Below the pieces are notes generated by a model. The model was given only the letters and a program-made list of their open reading frames with translations. It had not been told where the DNA came from and did no database searches. This document shows, piece after piece, positions 1 through 6,110 of a DNA stretch of 6,164 nt (within the stretch, counting starts at the first letter, position 1; each line of letters begins with the position of its first letter). This DNA is from Bacteroidaceae bacterium (GTDB taxonomy: Bacteria; Bacteroidota; Bacteroidia; Bacteroidales; Bacteroidaceae). The stretch is from assembly GCA_900768625.1 (NCBI GenBank), contig CAAGDO010000211.1:1-6164 (forward strand), in the 5' to 3' direction. Both the position numbers and the translations under genes were made by a program.

Positions 1-100
1 CTTTCAGGGCGTAAATGGTTTTACTAACGGTAACCCCAACCCAGGGTGCCGCTTCGCTTGCCCTGGGCTAGACGCTCCATTGGGCTTTCAGCCCGTCCTT
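1..100. repeat. REP-like double hairpin cluster
   Basis: Non-coding DNA with strong short hairpins. CCCAGGG (40-46) pairs with CCCTGGG (61-67) across a 14-nt loop. GGGCT (82-86) pairs with AGCCC (90-94) across a 3-nt loop. The window opens with CTTTCAGGGC, which looks like the right half of a similar GCCCTTTCAGGGC hairpin cut by the edge, so the cluster probably extends leftwards. The layout of two G/C-rich hairpins with a TTTC-type loop resembles REP-type repeats that are common between genes in Bacteroidota. The hairpins are seen directly; the REP assignment is an inference from general pattern and no copy number could be checked. Confidence 0.55.
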
Positions 101-150
101 GGAAAAGTAAAATCCGTAGTACACCTAAATTCAAACCCCAAAAAAGAACC

Positions 151-185
151 GCCTGATTTTCAGGCATAAATTTTAAATTTGCCTG
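151..185. repeat. Overlapping alternative inverted repeats
   Basis: GCCTG (151-155) pairs with CAGGC (161-165) around a 5-nt loop. The same CAGGCA (161-166) can instead pair with TGCCTG (180-185) across an A/T-rich stretch that is itself nearly symmetric (AAATTTTAAATTT). The two stems share the middle segment, so they exclude each other. They lie in gene-free DNA, so this may be only part of the repeat cluster rather than a regulatory switch. The rest of 101-234 shows no gene. Confidence 0.4.
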
Positions 186-194
186 CAATGTGGG

Positions 195-219
195 TTAACG
201 GCTACGCCCTCAAAACGAG
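195..219 (+). repeat. 25-bp repeat, copy 1, next to the MITE-like element
   Basis: This stretch begins TTAACGGCTACGCC and ends CAAAACGAG. It matches 5177-5201 at 23 of 25 positions. Here it ends 15 bp before the 193-bp element; at the second site it ends 5 bp before the element. CCCTC (207-211) and GAGGG (217-221) form a small hairpin here. It may be part of a second repeat family in which the MITE-like element tends to insert, or a variable outer segment of the element itself. Confidence 0.6.
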
Positions 220-234
220 GGAATGGTTGTTAAT

Positions 235-427
235 GAAGTCGTCTAAACTTTTCTGACTAAGGTTTGATTTAGAGTTTTATTTCTTCTAAATTCAATCTTC
301 ACTTTTCTTTTTGGCCGTTTTTTGACCTATCATCGCTCGAGTCGCTCGCTACACTCCCTCTTCAAGGCCCAAAAACGCCTCAAAAATAAAGGTAAATCTT
401 GAATTTCAGAAAAGTTCAGACGACTTC
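235..427 (+). mobile_element. MITE-like 193-bp fold-back element, copy 1
   Basis: A non-coding element with terminal inverted repeats of about 22 bp. The left end starts GAAGTCGTCTAAACTTTTCT and the right end, read on the minus strand, starts GAAGTCGTCTGAACTTTTCT, one mismatch apart. Inside these, 288-329 and 364-405 form a second imperfect inverted pair, so most of the element can fold on itself with a loop at about 330-363; the left arm carries about 30 extra bases. Flanks are AAT on both sides (232-234 and 428-430), fitting a 3-bp target duplication. It matches 5207-5399 with about 20 differences and no indel. No transposase is encoded, so movement would need a partner enzyme elsewhere. 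It lies about 100 bp beyond the end of the SusD-like gene. Repeat status is seen directly; mobility is inferred. Confidence 0.8.
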
Positions 428-530
428 AATGGCTTCGTCTTCAATACGTAAGGGTGGTCGAATGATGTCGGCGCGTTCTGCGCTGCTTCTTGTTGTTGCA
501 TGAAACATTCCGAACACCTACTTGAAAGCC

Positions 531-2150
531 CTATTTGTATCCGTAGTTTTGTTTGTAGTTCTTGTTCAGGTCAAGACATTTCTGCGGAATGGGGAATACG
601 GTCGTAAAACCTGTTTCCTCACCGTCAATGGGGGTGCGTTGGTCGTATGCCTTCGTGAATCGGTCAAACCGAATGAGGTCTTGTCTTCTCCAGCCTTCCC
701 AGACCAATTCAAGGAGACGCTCTTTGAGGATGTTGTCCAAGTTGGCTTCCACCGATGGCATTCCAACTCTCTGCCTGATGGCGTTCAGCTCCGTTGAACC
801 ATCTTCTCCATTTCGCACTTTGGCCTCAGATTCCATCAACAAGGCATCGCCGTATCTGAAGAGCACGATGTCATTGTCAACCTGTTTGCCGTCAGAATAG
901 GCGGTTCGGTCCACCTCGTATTTTCCGACACGGGCACCGGCGGTCTGTTTGTACGGGCTGTCGCTGAGGTTCAGTTTCAATTCCAGCGGCCTATACACCA
1001 GTGGATCTCCATTGTCAAGGTAAACCTTCTTTCCGTCGACAAAGACGGTGTCTGCATAGAAATTCGTATGGAATCTGTTGTCCACATGGTCTGTGCCATA
1101 ACCATAAACCTTGACCGTGGAAACTGTCGCGCAGGTTCCGTTTTCCGAAGCCCCTCCATAGGCTCCGCCATGCTGGTAGTGGCGCGAGCGGAAGAGGTAG
1201 TGGTATTCGTTCGGATAAAGGTTCTTGTCCAAAGGAATGGTGAAGATGTTTTCTTTGGAAGTTTCGTTATGAACGGCGAAATTGGAGGCGTAGTCCTTTT
1301 CCAGCTCATATCCCTCTTCTCTTAGTTGCTCGCAATACCAGATGCAGGTTTCCCAAGCGTTCTTCTTCTCTCCATTGACAGAAAAGAAGATGTTCTTGCC
1401 GTTCGGACGGCTTCCGTCGGTCCAGTTGTCGTCGGTGTAAATCTCCGCATTCAGGGCCAACTTGGCAAGCAGAAAGTTAGCGACAGGGCGTGTCACTCGT
1501 CCGTAATAGTTTCCCTTTACGTTGGAATGCTCGTCAGCCAGCAGCGGAGCGACCTCCTGCAATTCATTGAATATGAAATGGAAAACCTCACTTCTCTCGT
1601 TTTGCACGACTTGCTCCAATTTCACGTTGTAGGAGGTCACCAAAGGAATGCGTCCAAACATATCCATTGCGTAATAGTAGAATAACGCACGTATGGCCCT
1701 CACTTCAGCGGAGAATTCCCGCGTTTGCCGGGCGGAGAGCAGATTCTTGTGGCTGTCAATGATGGAGAGTGATTGGTTGGACAGAACGATGGCCTTGAAC
1801 AGGTATTTCCATACATTGTAGAAATAGATGTCATTGGCATTCCATTGGTGTCGGTACATGTTCTCCCATAATCCACCGTCATACCAGTCACCGCCACGAA
1901 TCGGAATCATGGCTTCGTCGGTCGTGAGGGTGTTATAGTCGTATATGCCGCGGCAGGTGCCTTGAAGTCCTTCCGATTCCTGATTGCTTCCTATGTAGTT
2001 ATAGAGCGAAGCCACAGCATTGTTGTATATGTTGTCAGCATTGTTGTAGATAGTCTCCTGGTCAATCTGGTCCTTTGGATGCTCATCCAAGCAGCCGCAG
2101 AAGCACAGTGTCATGGATGCCAGGAATAGGTGGCTCAAAAACTTTTTCAT
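531..2150 (-). CDS. SusD/RagB-family nutrient-binding outer-membrane lipoprotein
   Basis: The 539-aa product is a substrate-binding surface lipoprotein that should cap the SusC-like barrel encoded just upstream. Residues 1-20 form a lipoprotein signal peptide: KK, a hydrophobic core, then FCGC with Cys20 as the likely lipidated residue, followed by acidic LDE that may help surface export. The SusD N-terminal helical (TPR-type) region covers about 30-240, with TDEAMIPIRGGDWYDGG at 77-93, AEVRAIRALFYYYAMDMFG at 148-166 and GRVTRPVANFLLAKLALNAE at 217-236. The C-terminal SusD signature is clear: ERLLELVWEGWRRQDLIRF at 477-495 and FPIPQKCLDLNKNY near 519-532, ending QNYGYK. Length is typical of the family. 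It starts 14 bp after the SusC-like stop codon, so the two are almost certainly co-transcribed. No degradative enzyme follows within 530 bp, so the ligand (glycan, peptide or other) is unknown. The family call is secure; the substrate is not. Confidence 0.96.
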   Translation of the reverse strand: MKKFLSHLFLASMTLCFCGCLDEHPKDQIDQETIYNNADNIYNNAVASLYNYIGSNQESEGLQGTCRGIYDYNTLTTDEAMIPIRGGDWYDGGLWENMYRHQWNANDIYFYNVWKYLFKAIVLSNQSLSIIDSHKNLLSARQTREFSAEVRAIRALFYYYAMDMFGRIPLVTSYNVKLEQVVQNERSEVFHFIFNELQEVAPLLADEHSNVKGNYYGRVTRPVANFLLAKLALNAEIYTDDNWTDGSRPNGKNIFFSVNGEKKNAWETCIWYCEQLREEGYELEKDYASNFAVHNETSKENIFTIPLDKNLYPNEYHYLFRSRHYQHGGAYGGASENGTCATVSTVKVYGYGTDHVDNRFHTNFYADTVFVDGKKVYLDNGDPLVYRPLELKLNLSDSPYKQTAGARVGKYEVDRTAYSDGKQVDNDIVLFRYGDALLMESEAKVRNGEDGSTELNAIRQRVGMPSVEANLDNILKERLLELVWEGWRRQDLIRFDRFTKAYDQRTPIDGEETGFTTVFPIPQKCLDLNKNYKQNYGYK

Positions 2151-2164
2151 GCTTTTCCTTTTTT
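2151..2164 (-). promoter_or_regulatory. Short SusC-SusD spacer with purine-rich leader
   Basis: The 14-bp gap between the upstream TAA and the SusD-like ATG reads AAAAAAGGAAAAGC on the coding strand. The A-rich AAGGAAAA stretch close to the start codon fits the A-rich, weak-Shine-Dalgarno leaders usual in Bacteroidota. It supports the chosen start at 2150 and translation of both genes from one message. Confidence 0.6.
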
Positions 2165-4864
2165 TTAAAATTGCACACTCAGTCCCAATGAATAAGTACG
2201 GTACAGCGGATAGTTTCGCTTGTCGTCAATACCCATTGTGCTATTCACAACGTAGCTGTTGATCATTGGGGTCAGTCCCTTGTAGGCGGTGATGGTTCCC
2301 AGATTGCTTATGTTGCACGACACGCGCAACGAGCGAATCATCGAGTTCTTCAAAGGCACATTATAACCTAGGGTCAAATGTTCAAAGTTCAGATAGTCGC
2401 CTTTTTCCAGCCAGTAGTCAGACACCCTTTGGTCGGTGATGTTCTTCTGCGGAGCGCCCTTCATGACATTGTAGTCCGGGAAACTGGCCATACAGGTGTA
2501 AGCCAGTCCTGTACCATTGAAAATCTTGTGGCCGAAAGCTCCGTTCATCTGCAAGGCGATATAGAAATCCTTGTATCTGAAACTGATGTTTGAGCCGAGC
2601 GTCACCTTTGGTGTGGCCTGTCCGGCGATGTATCTGTCGCCTCCGTCGCTCAGGTCAATCTTGCCGTTGTGGTCAAGGTCTTCTATGTCGTAGAAATAGC
2701 TTCCGTTTTCGATCTTGACGAGTCCTTTGCAATGCGGAAGATAGAATACGCCCAGCGATTGGCCGACAATCTGATAGACCACATTGTTGTCACCGCCATT
2801 CTGACCTGCTCCGTCAAGCGAACCGATGGCGGTGATGGGGGCTGCAGACATGCTCATGCCCTTGTAGTTTCCGCTGAGAGAGAGCAGTTTGTTGCTTTGG
2901 AACGAAAGGTTCATGTTGATGTTCAGTTCCATATCCTTCTTGCTGATGGGCTGCACGGACAGCCCCAGTTCAAATCCTCGGTTCGACATGGAACCGATGT
3001 TTGCCAGCAAGGTGTTGTAGGCGAACGGCGGAACAGGAACCTCGTAGGCGTAGAGCATGTCTGAGGTCTTGGAGTAATAGTACTCAGCCGTGAGCATAAG
3101 GCGATTGGCGAAGAAGCCAAAATCGGCACCAATATTGAAGGTGGTCTTGGTTTCCCATTTCAAGTCAGGATTGTTGTTCCTCACCATTCCGAGGGTCACC
3201 GTGGGCGAACTCTTGATGGGTACGATTCCTGTTTGTCTTACGGTGTTCATGGTCGTATAGGCTGAGATGCCGCCAAGGTTTCCGGCCTGTCCCACTCCCG
3301 TGCGGAGCTTCAACATGGAAAGCGGCTTTACGTTGGCCAGGAAACTTTCCTTTTTCAAGTCCCAGATGAATGAAACGGAAGGGAAAAAGCCCCACGTGTT
3401 GTTGTCGCCAACCATCGAAGAACCGTCACCACGCGCATTGACCGACAATGTGTAACGGTCAAGCAGACCATAGCTGATGCTTCCCATCACGGAAGCTAAG
3501 GATTGGTCTTCGTATGTGCTTTCCGTTCCGCCATACGGTCGGGCTGCTGCCGCTCCCAAGTTGTCGTAGTGGAATCCGTTCGTAGGGATGCCTTTGGCAT
3601 ATACCCAAAAGGAGGTTTTCTTCAGTTTGCGGTATTCGCTGCTCGCTTCTGCAGAAATGCGGTGTATGCCCACCTTCTTGTTGAAACTGATGGCGACATT
3701 GCCGAGCCATTCCTCTTTCTTGAACTCGCCACGGTAGACGTTGCCTTGTGCCCATACCCATGTCGGACAAAATTTCGCGTTTTCCGTGGAGCCAAACAAG
3801 TAGGATCCGAAGGTGGAGATGCGCCAATGTGGATTGAAGTCATAGCTCAGCTTGATGTGGGCGTCTAAGTTCAAATCCTTGGAGTCGTTCTTTTCATCAA
3901 GCACAATGCCGGGATGGTTGATGTGTGTGGCCGCTCCGTTTTTCACCCAATTCCCGTTTTCGTCGGTTCCTGCCGGGAAAGTTGGGTTCTGGCATGATGC
4001 GGAGTAGAACAGCATTTGCGTGTCGAAGATGTCATGATTCTTGAATGATGAACCGAATACGCCGAAGTCACCCGTAAGCTTGTCGTTAAAGGCTTTCTGG
4101 GTTACGTCAATCTTGGCCACAAAAACATTATAGTTCATGTTCTTTATAATGGTGTTGTGGTCCATGAGGCCGAAGGAGGCACGATAGTTTGATTGTGGCG
4201 TTCCGCCGCTGAATGCGAGGTAGTGGTTGTTGACCAGACCGGTGCGCGTTATGACATCGTAGAAATCTGTGTTGAATCCCCGATTGTTGCAATATACGCC
4301 TAAAGCCTTTGCCGTGGCAACATATTCCGAGGCATCAAGCATATCGAGGTGCTTGTACATCTGCTCGAAACCGACATTGCCTTCATAGGATATCTGGAAA
4401 CCGCCCCCAGTACCTTTCTTCGTTTTCACTTCGATGACACCCGAAGCACCACGCGAACCATACATGGCGGTCTCTGCCGCATTCTTCAAGATTCGGAAAC
4501 TTTCGATGTCGGCAGGGTAGATGGTCGAGAGGGTCAGTACGTCGGACGTGACTCCGTCAATCAGCACCAAAGGGTCGTTGCCGCCGATGATGGAGGTCGT
4601 ACCGCGCACGCGTACGCTGTTGAGCATGGCCATACGGTCAAGACCATTGGAGGTTACGTTGACGCCGGCTGCCTGACCGCTCAACACGTCAAGAGCATTG
4701 TTTATTCCATCCTTTGCTGAGTGGTTGCCTGCCAGTTTGATAATGTCATTTCTGTTGTCAATGGTATCCTTCTGTTCAGTCGGGACTTGCTTTTGGGCAT
4801 GAGCCAGAGAACTGCAAAAGAGCGCAATGACAAGGAATGTAAGGCTTTTTCCGTTATTTGCCAT
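2165..4864 (-). CDS. SusC/RagA-family TonB-dependent outer-membrane transporter (short form)
   Basis: The 899-aa product should be an outer-membrane beta-barrel that imports a substrate delivered by the SusD-like partner, using TonB-ExbBD energy. Residues 1-23 form a signal peptide with likely cleavage AHA|Q. The plug domain (about 45-155) has the family motifs NALDVLSGQAAGVNV (56-70), VRVRGTTSIIGGNDPLVLID (84-103) and AMYGSRGASGVIEVKTKKG (133-151). The barrel follows to the last residue, with an Asp-rich DLDHNGKIDLSDGGD loop near 730-745 and a terminal aromatic (LSVQF) suited to BAM-dependent insertion. Many SusC proteins are about 1000 residues or more and carry a carboxypeptidase-regulatory-like domain before the plug; here only about 20-30 residues separate signal peptide and plug, and I see no clear TonB box. 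A promoter-like box 44 bp upstream and an intact signal peptide argue against a truncated start. It is the first gene of the operon. The family is clear; the cargo is unknown. Confidence 0.96.
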   Translation of the reverse strand: MANNGKSLTFLVIALFCSSLAHAQKQVPTEQKDTIDNRNDIIKLAGNHSAKDGINNALDVLSGQAAGVNVTSNGLDRMAMLNSVRVRGTTSIIGGNDPLVLIDGVTSDVLTLSTIYPADIESFRILKNAAETAMYGSRGASGVIEVKTKKGTGGGFQISYEGNVGFEQMYKHLDMLDASEYVATAKALGVYCNNRGFNTDFYDVITRTGLVNNHYLAFSGGTPQSNYRASFGLMDHNTIIKNMNYNVFVAKIDVTQKAFNDKLTGDFGVFGSSFKNHDIFDTQMLFYSASCQNPTFPAGTDENGNWVKNGAATHINHPGIVLDEKNDSKDLNLDAHIKLSYDFNPHWRISTFGSYLFGSTENAKFCPTWVWAQGNVYRGEFKKEEWLGNVAISFNKKVGIHRISAEASSEYRKLKKTSFWVYAKGIPTNGFHYDNLGAAAARPYGGTESTYEDQSLASVMGSISYGLLDRYTLSVNARGDGSSMVGDNNTWGFFPSVSFIWDLKKESFLANVKPLSMLKLRTGVGQAGNLGGISAYTTMNTVRQTGIVPIKSSPTVTLGMVRNNNPDLKWETKTTFNIGADFGFFANRLMLTAEYYYSKTSDMLYAYEVPVPPFAYNTLLANIGSMSNRGFELGLSVQPISKKDMELNINMNLSFQSNKLLSLSGNYKGMSMSAAPITAIGSLDGAGQNGGDNNVVYQIVGQSLGVFYLPHCKGLVKIENGSYFYDIEDLDHNGKIDLSDGGDRYIAGQATPKVTLGSNISFRYKDFYIALQMNGAFGHKIFNGTGLAYTCMASFPDYNVMKGAPQKNITDQRVSDYWLEKGDYLNFEHLTLGYNVPLKNSMIRSLRVSCNISNLGTITAYKGLTPMINSYVVNSTMGIDDKRNYPLYRTYSLGLSVQF

Positions 4865-4907
4865 CTTCTGTTTCTGTTTGCTTTGATTATGGGATTAGTT
4901 TGTAGGA

Positions 4908-4915
4908 CAAAGTTA
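4908..4915 (-). promoter_or_regulatory. Probable promoter -7 box for the SusC-SusD operon
   Basis: On the minus strand this reads TAACTTTG, an exact match to the Bacteroidota primary sigma factor -7 consensus TAnnTTTG. It lies 44 bp before the SusC-like ATG, implying a leader of roughly 35-40 nt. No good -33 TTTG box is visible at the expected spacing, so the promoter may be weak or activator-dependent. No operator could be identified. Confidence 0.5.
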
Positions 4916-5047
4916 GGAAACAATTGCGAATTTCATATCTTTTGGTGTGTGTTTTTTGTGTGAGGTTGGCCAGAAAAGAGAATGTGCTGGAGAATCAGAT
5001 GATGACCACACGTTTGTTTTATAGTCAAACCATTTGGATTTGCTTGG
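4916..5047. other. Gene-free, A/T-rich DNA upstream of the operon
   Basis: This stretch holds only short, uncharacteristic reading frames and no recognisable RNA gene. Any activator site for the SusC-SusD promoter would be expected in its left part, but no clear inverted or direct repeat marks one. Together with the repeats to its right it makes up about 1.25 kb without a convincing gene. Confidence 0.5.
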
Positions 5048-5184
5048 GCGTGTTGCGCACGCTGGGGTTCTACATTAATTTCCGTCAATTAGCCATTAAT
5101 GGCCTTTAATGCTGCGTGCTTGCACACGCTTTCTCCCCTCAACGTGCTAAAGCACGTCTTGGGGAGGAAATGTTCATTAATGGC
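5048..5184. repeat. Cluster of nested hairpins with GCCATTAATGGC arms
   Basis: Several inverted repeats lie in a row. GCGTG/CACGC occurs twice (5048-5062 and 5114-5129). GCCATTAATGGC (5092-5103) is a perfect 12-bp palindrome whose GCCATTAATG part also pairs with CATTAATGGC at 5175-5184. Within that outer pair, CTCCCC-ACGTGCT (5133-5148) pairs with AGCACGT-GGGGAG (5151-5166), interrupted by a 3x3 internal loop. This looks like a REP-type or other non-autonomous repeat unit rather than a terminator, because no T-run follows the strong stem on either strand. Confidence 0.55.
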
Positions 5185-5201
5185 TACGCCGTCAAAACGA
5201 G
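5177..5201 (+). repeat. 25-bp repeat, copy 2, next to the MITE-like element
   Basis: It begins TTAATGGCTACGCC and ends CAAAACGAG, matching 195-219 with two mismatches. It overlaps the right arm of the hairpin cluster and ends 5 bp before the second 193-bp element. Keeping the same side and orientation at both sites suggests it belongs to the same repeat context. Confidence 0.6.
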
Positions 5202-5206
5202 ATAGT

Positions 5207-5399
5207 GAAGTCGTCTGAACTTTTCTGACGAAGATTTGATTTGGCGTTTGAGTTCTTCTAAATTCAATCTTCACCTTTCTTTTTGGCCGTTTTTTGACCT
5301 TTCATCAGTCGTGTAGCTCGCTAAACTCCTTCTTCAAGGCCCAAAAATGCCTCAAAAATAAAGGCAAATCTTGAATTTCATAAATGTTCAGATGACTTC
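5207..5399 (+). mobile_element. MITE-like 193-bp fold-back element, copy 2
   Basis: Same length and orientation as the copy at 235-427, with about 20 substitutions and no indel. The left end starts GAAGTCGTCTGAACTTTTCT. The right end has drifted further (TCATAAATGTTCAGATGACTTC region, 5378-5399), giving a less perfect terminal repeat. The flanking triplets are AGT on both sides (5204-5206 and 5400-5402), different from the AAT of copy 1, which is what a 3-bp target duplication from separate insertions would give. The inner fold-back arms are retained. No protein is encoded. The operon promoter lies about 290 bp away, so a direct role in its expression is not evident. Confidence 0.8.
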
Positions 5400-5540
5400 A
5401 GTGTAAATGCCCAATCAAGTTTCAAATTCCGTTCGGTTGATTCTCAAACCATTTCTTTTTGACTGTATTCTCTAATGCCATCGGCTGTTTGTTGGGAAAA
5501 GGGTCTATGCCTTTTGCCTGCACTACAGGTTTCCCCCTCT
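5400..5540. other. Gene-free DNA between two repeat structures
   Basis: No supported gene, RNA or strong hairpin is seen. Open frames running through here continue into the palindrome array and have unnatural, Cys/Trp/Phe-rich translations, so they are not called. Confidence 0.4.
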
Positions 5541-5594
5541 CGTGCGTACGCGCGTTATATTATGGATTTTGTCATTTCTACTTTCACCCTTCAC
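5541..5594. repeat. Left arm of inverted flanks around the palindrome array
   Basis: Contains an alternating ACGCGCG stretch (5549-5554 region) followed by TTTCTACTTTCACCCTTCAC (5575-5594). The minus-strand reading GTGAAGGGTGAAAGTAGAAA closely matches GTGAAAGGTGAATGTAGAAA at 5879-5898, with the CG-alternating tract on the outer side in both. The arms are imperfect, with small gaps between the two matched parts. Confidence 0.45.
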
Positions 5595-5689
5595 TGTGGT
5601 TGTGGATAGGATGGAAGCGTTCCGGGCAAAATATGGCGTGTCAGGCGTGGTTGGAAGGCTTTGGGCACAGAATTCAGTACTTCAGCGTA

Positions 5690-5821
5690 AGTACTCGAGT
5701 ACTCTCGAGGCAGTACTGGAGTACTCTCGGGGCAGTACTCGAGTACTTCTATAGGAGTACTGGAGTATTCCTACTGGAGTACTCGAGTATTCCTACTGGA
5801 GTATTCGAGTACTTCTATAGG
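5690..5821. repeat. Palindromic minisatellite with exact 22-bp period, six units
   Basis: Units start at 5690, 5712, 5734, 5756, 5778 and 5800. Each is a 14-bp near-palindrome of the form AGTACT-CG-AGTACT followed by an 8-nt spacer. Central dinucleotides are CG, GG, CG, GG, CG, CG; some half-sites read AGTATT. Spacers fall into three types: CTCGAGGC/CTCGGGGC, TCTATAGG (twice) and CCTACTGG (twice). Degenerate half-units flank it (AGTACT at 5676; AGTGTT at 5822). The 22-bp step is close to two helical turns, so the palindromes would face the same side of the DNA. It is not a CRISPR array: spacers are too short and repeated. Its role is unknown; the period not divisible by three argues against a coding repeat. 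Confidence 0.9.
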
Positions 5822-5878
5822 AGTGTTTTGCACATCCCTTGCCTGGAGTTTTGAAAACTTCGGGACTTTTTTGCGGGA

Positions 5879-5930
5879 GTGAAAGGTGAATGTAGAAAAC
5901 CCGAAATGGACAAAGTATAGGCGCGCGCGT
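5879..5930. repeat. Right arm of inverted flanks around the palindrome array
   Basis: GTGAAAGGTGAATGTAGAAA (5879-5898) is followed by an alternating GCGCGCGCG tract (5920-5929). It is an imperfect inverted counterpart of 5541-5594, so the array lies inside a roughly 390-bp partly symmetric structure. Chance similarity of purine-rich DNA cannot be excluded beyond the best-matched 20 bp. Confidence 0.45.
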
Positions 5931-5942
5931 AAGGAACCGCCC

Positions 5943-5957
5943 GTCGTGTGACACGAC
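5943..5957. repeat. 15-bp perfect inverted repeat GTCGTGT-G-ACACGAC
   Basis: Seven-base arms around a single central base. This symmetry suits a dimeric protein-binding site as much as a hairpin. No promoter or gene start is seen next to it, and the remaining DNA to 6110 shows no convincing gene; another stem, TGCAGC/GCTGCA, lies at 5963-5987. Function unknown. Confidence 0.45.
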
Positions 5958-6110
5958 TGTTCTGCAGCTCTTGTTCATTTGGCTGCAAATGCCTAACTTC
6001 GCAGATGAATGGAGATGTTCTTTGGATTGGATGGTCCCTCTCCGAAAAATCTCATTCTTTGCATGATGAAATGATGGGCAGAGCACATATGTCTTGTTGA
6101 TGTGATTTAT

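Noticed and set aside
522..900. Plus-strand open frames opposite the SusD-like C-terminus
   Set aside because: These are antisense shadows of a clearly conserved SusD C-terminal domain.
4721..5109. Plus-strand open frames opposite the SusC-like start and into the upstream region
   Set aside because: The first largely mirrors the transporter's signal-peptide region and the second has no family features; no ribosome site supports either.
5133..5166. Rho-independent terminator
   Set aside because: The stem is strong, but no T-run follows on either strand and no gene ends beside it.
235..5399. Composite transposon with the 193-bp elements as its ends
   Set aside because: Each element has its own distinct flanking triplet and none encodes a transposase. 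This fits separate insertions better than one unit moving the operon.
5690..5821. CRISPR array
   Set aside because: The period is only 22 bp with 8-nt spacers that repeat among themselves, and no cas gene is present.
5459..5854. 131-aa plus-strand open frame through the palindrome array
   Set aside because: The translation is Cys/Trp/Phe/Tyr-rich and its second half is just the 22-bp repeats read in shifting frame. Another frame is open too, so openness reflects the repeat composition rather than coding.
5793..6086. 97-aa minus-strand open frame
   Set aside because: No recognisable domain, overlaps the palindrome array and one inverted flank, and ends in repeat-derived residues. It is more likely chance than a gene.
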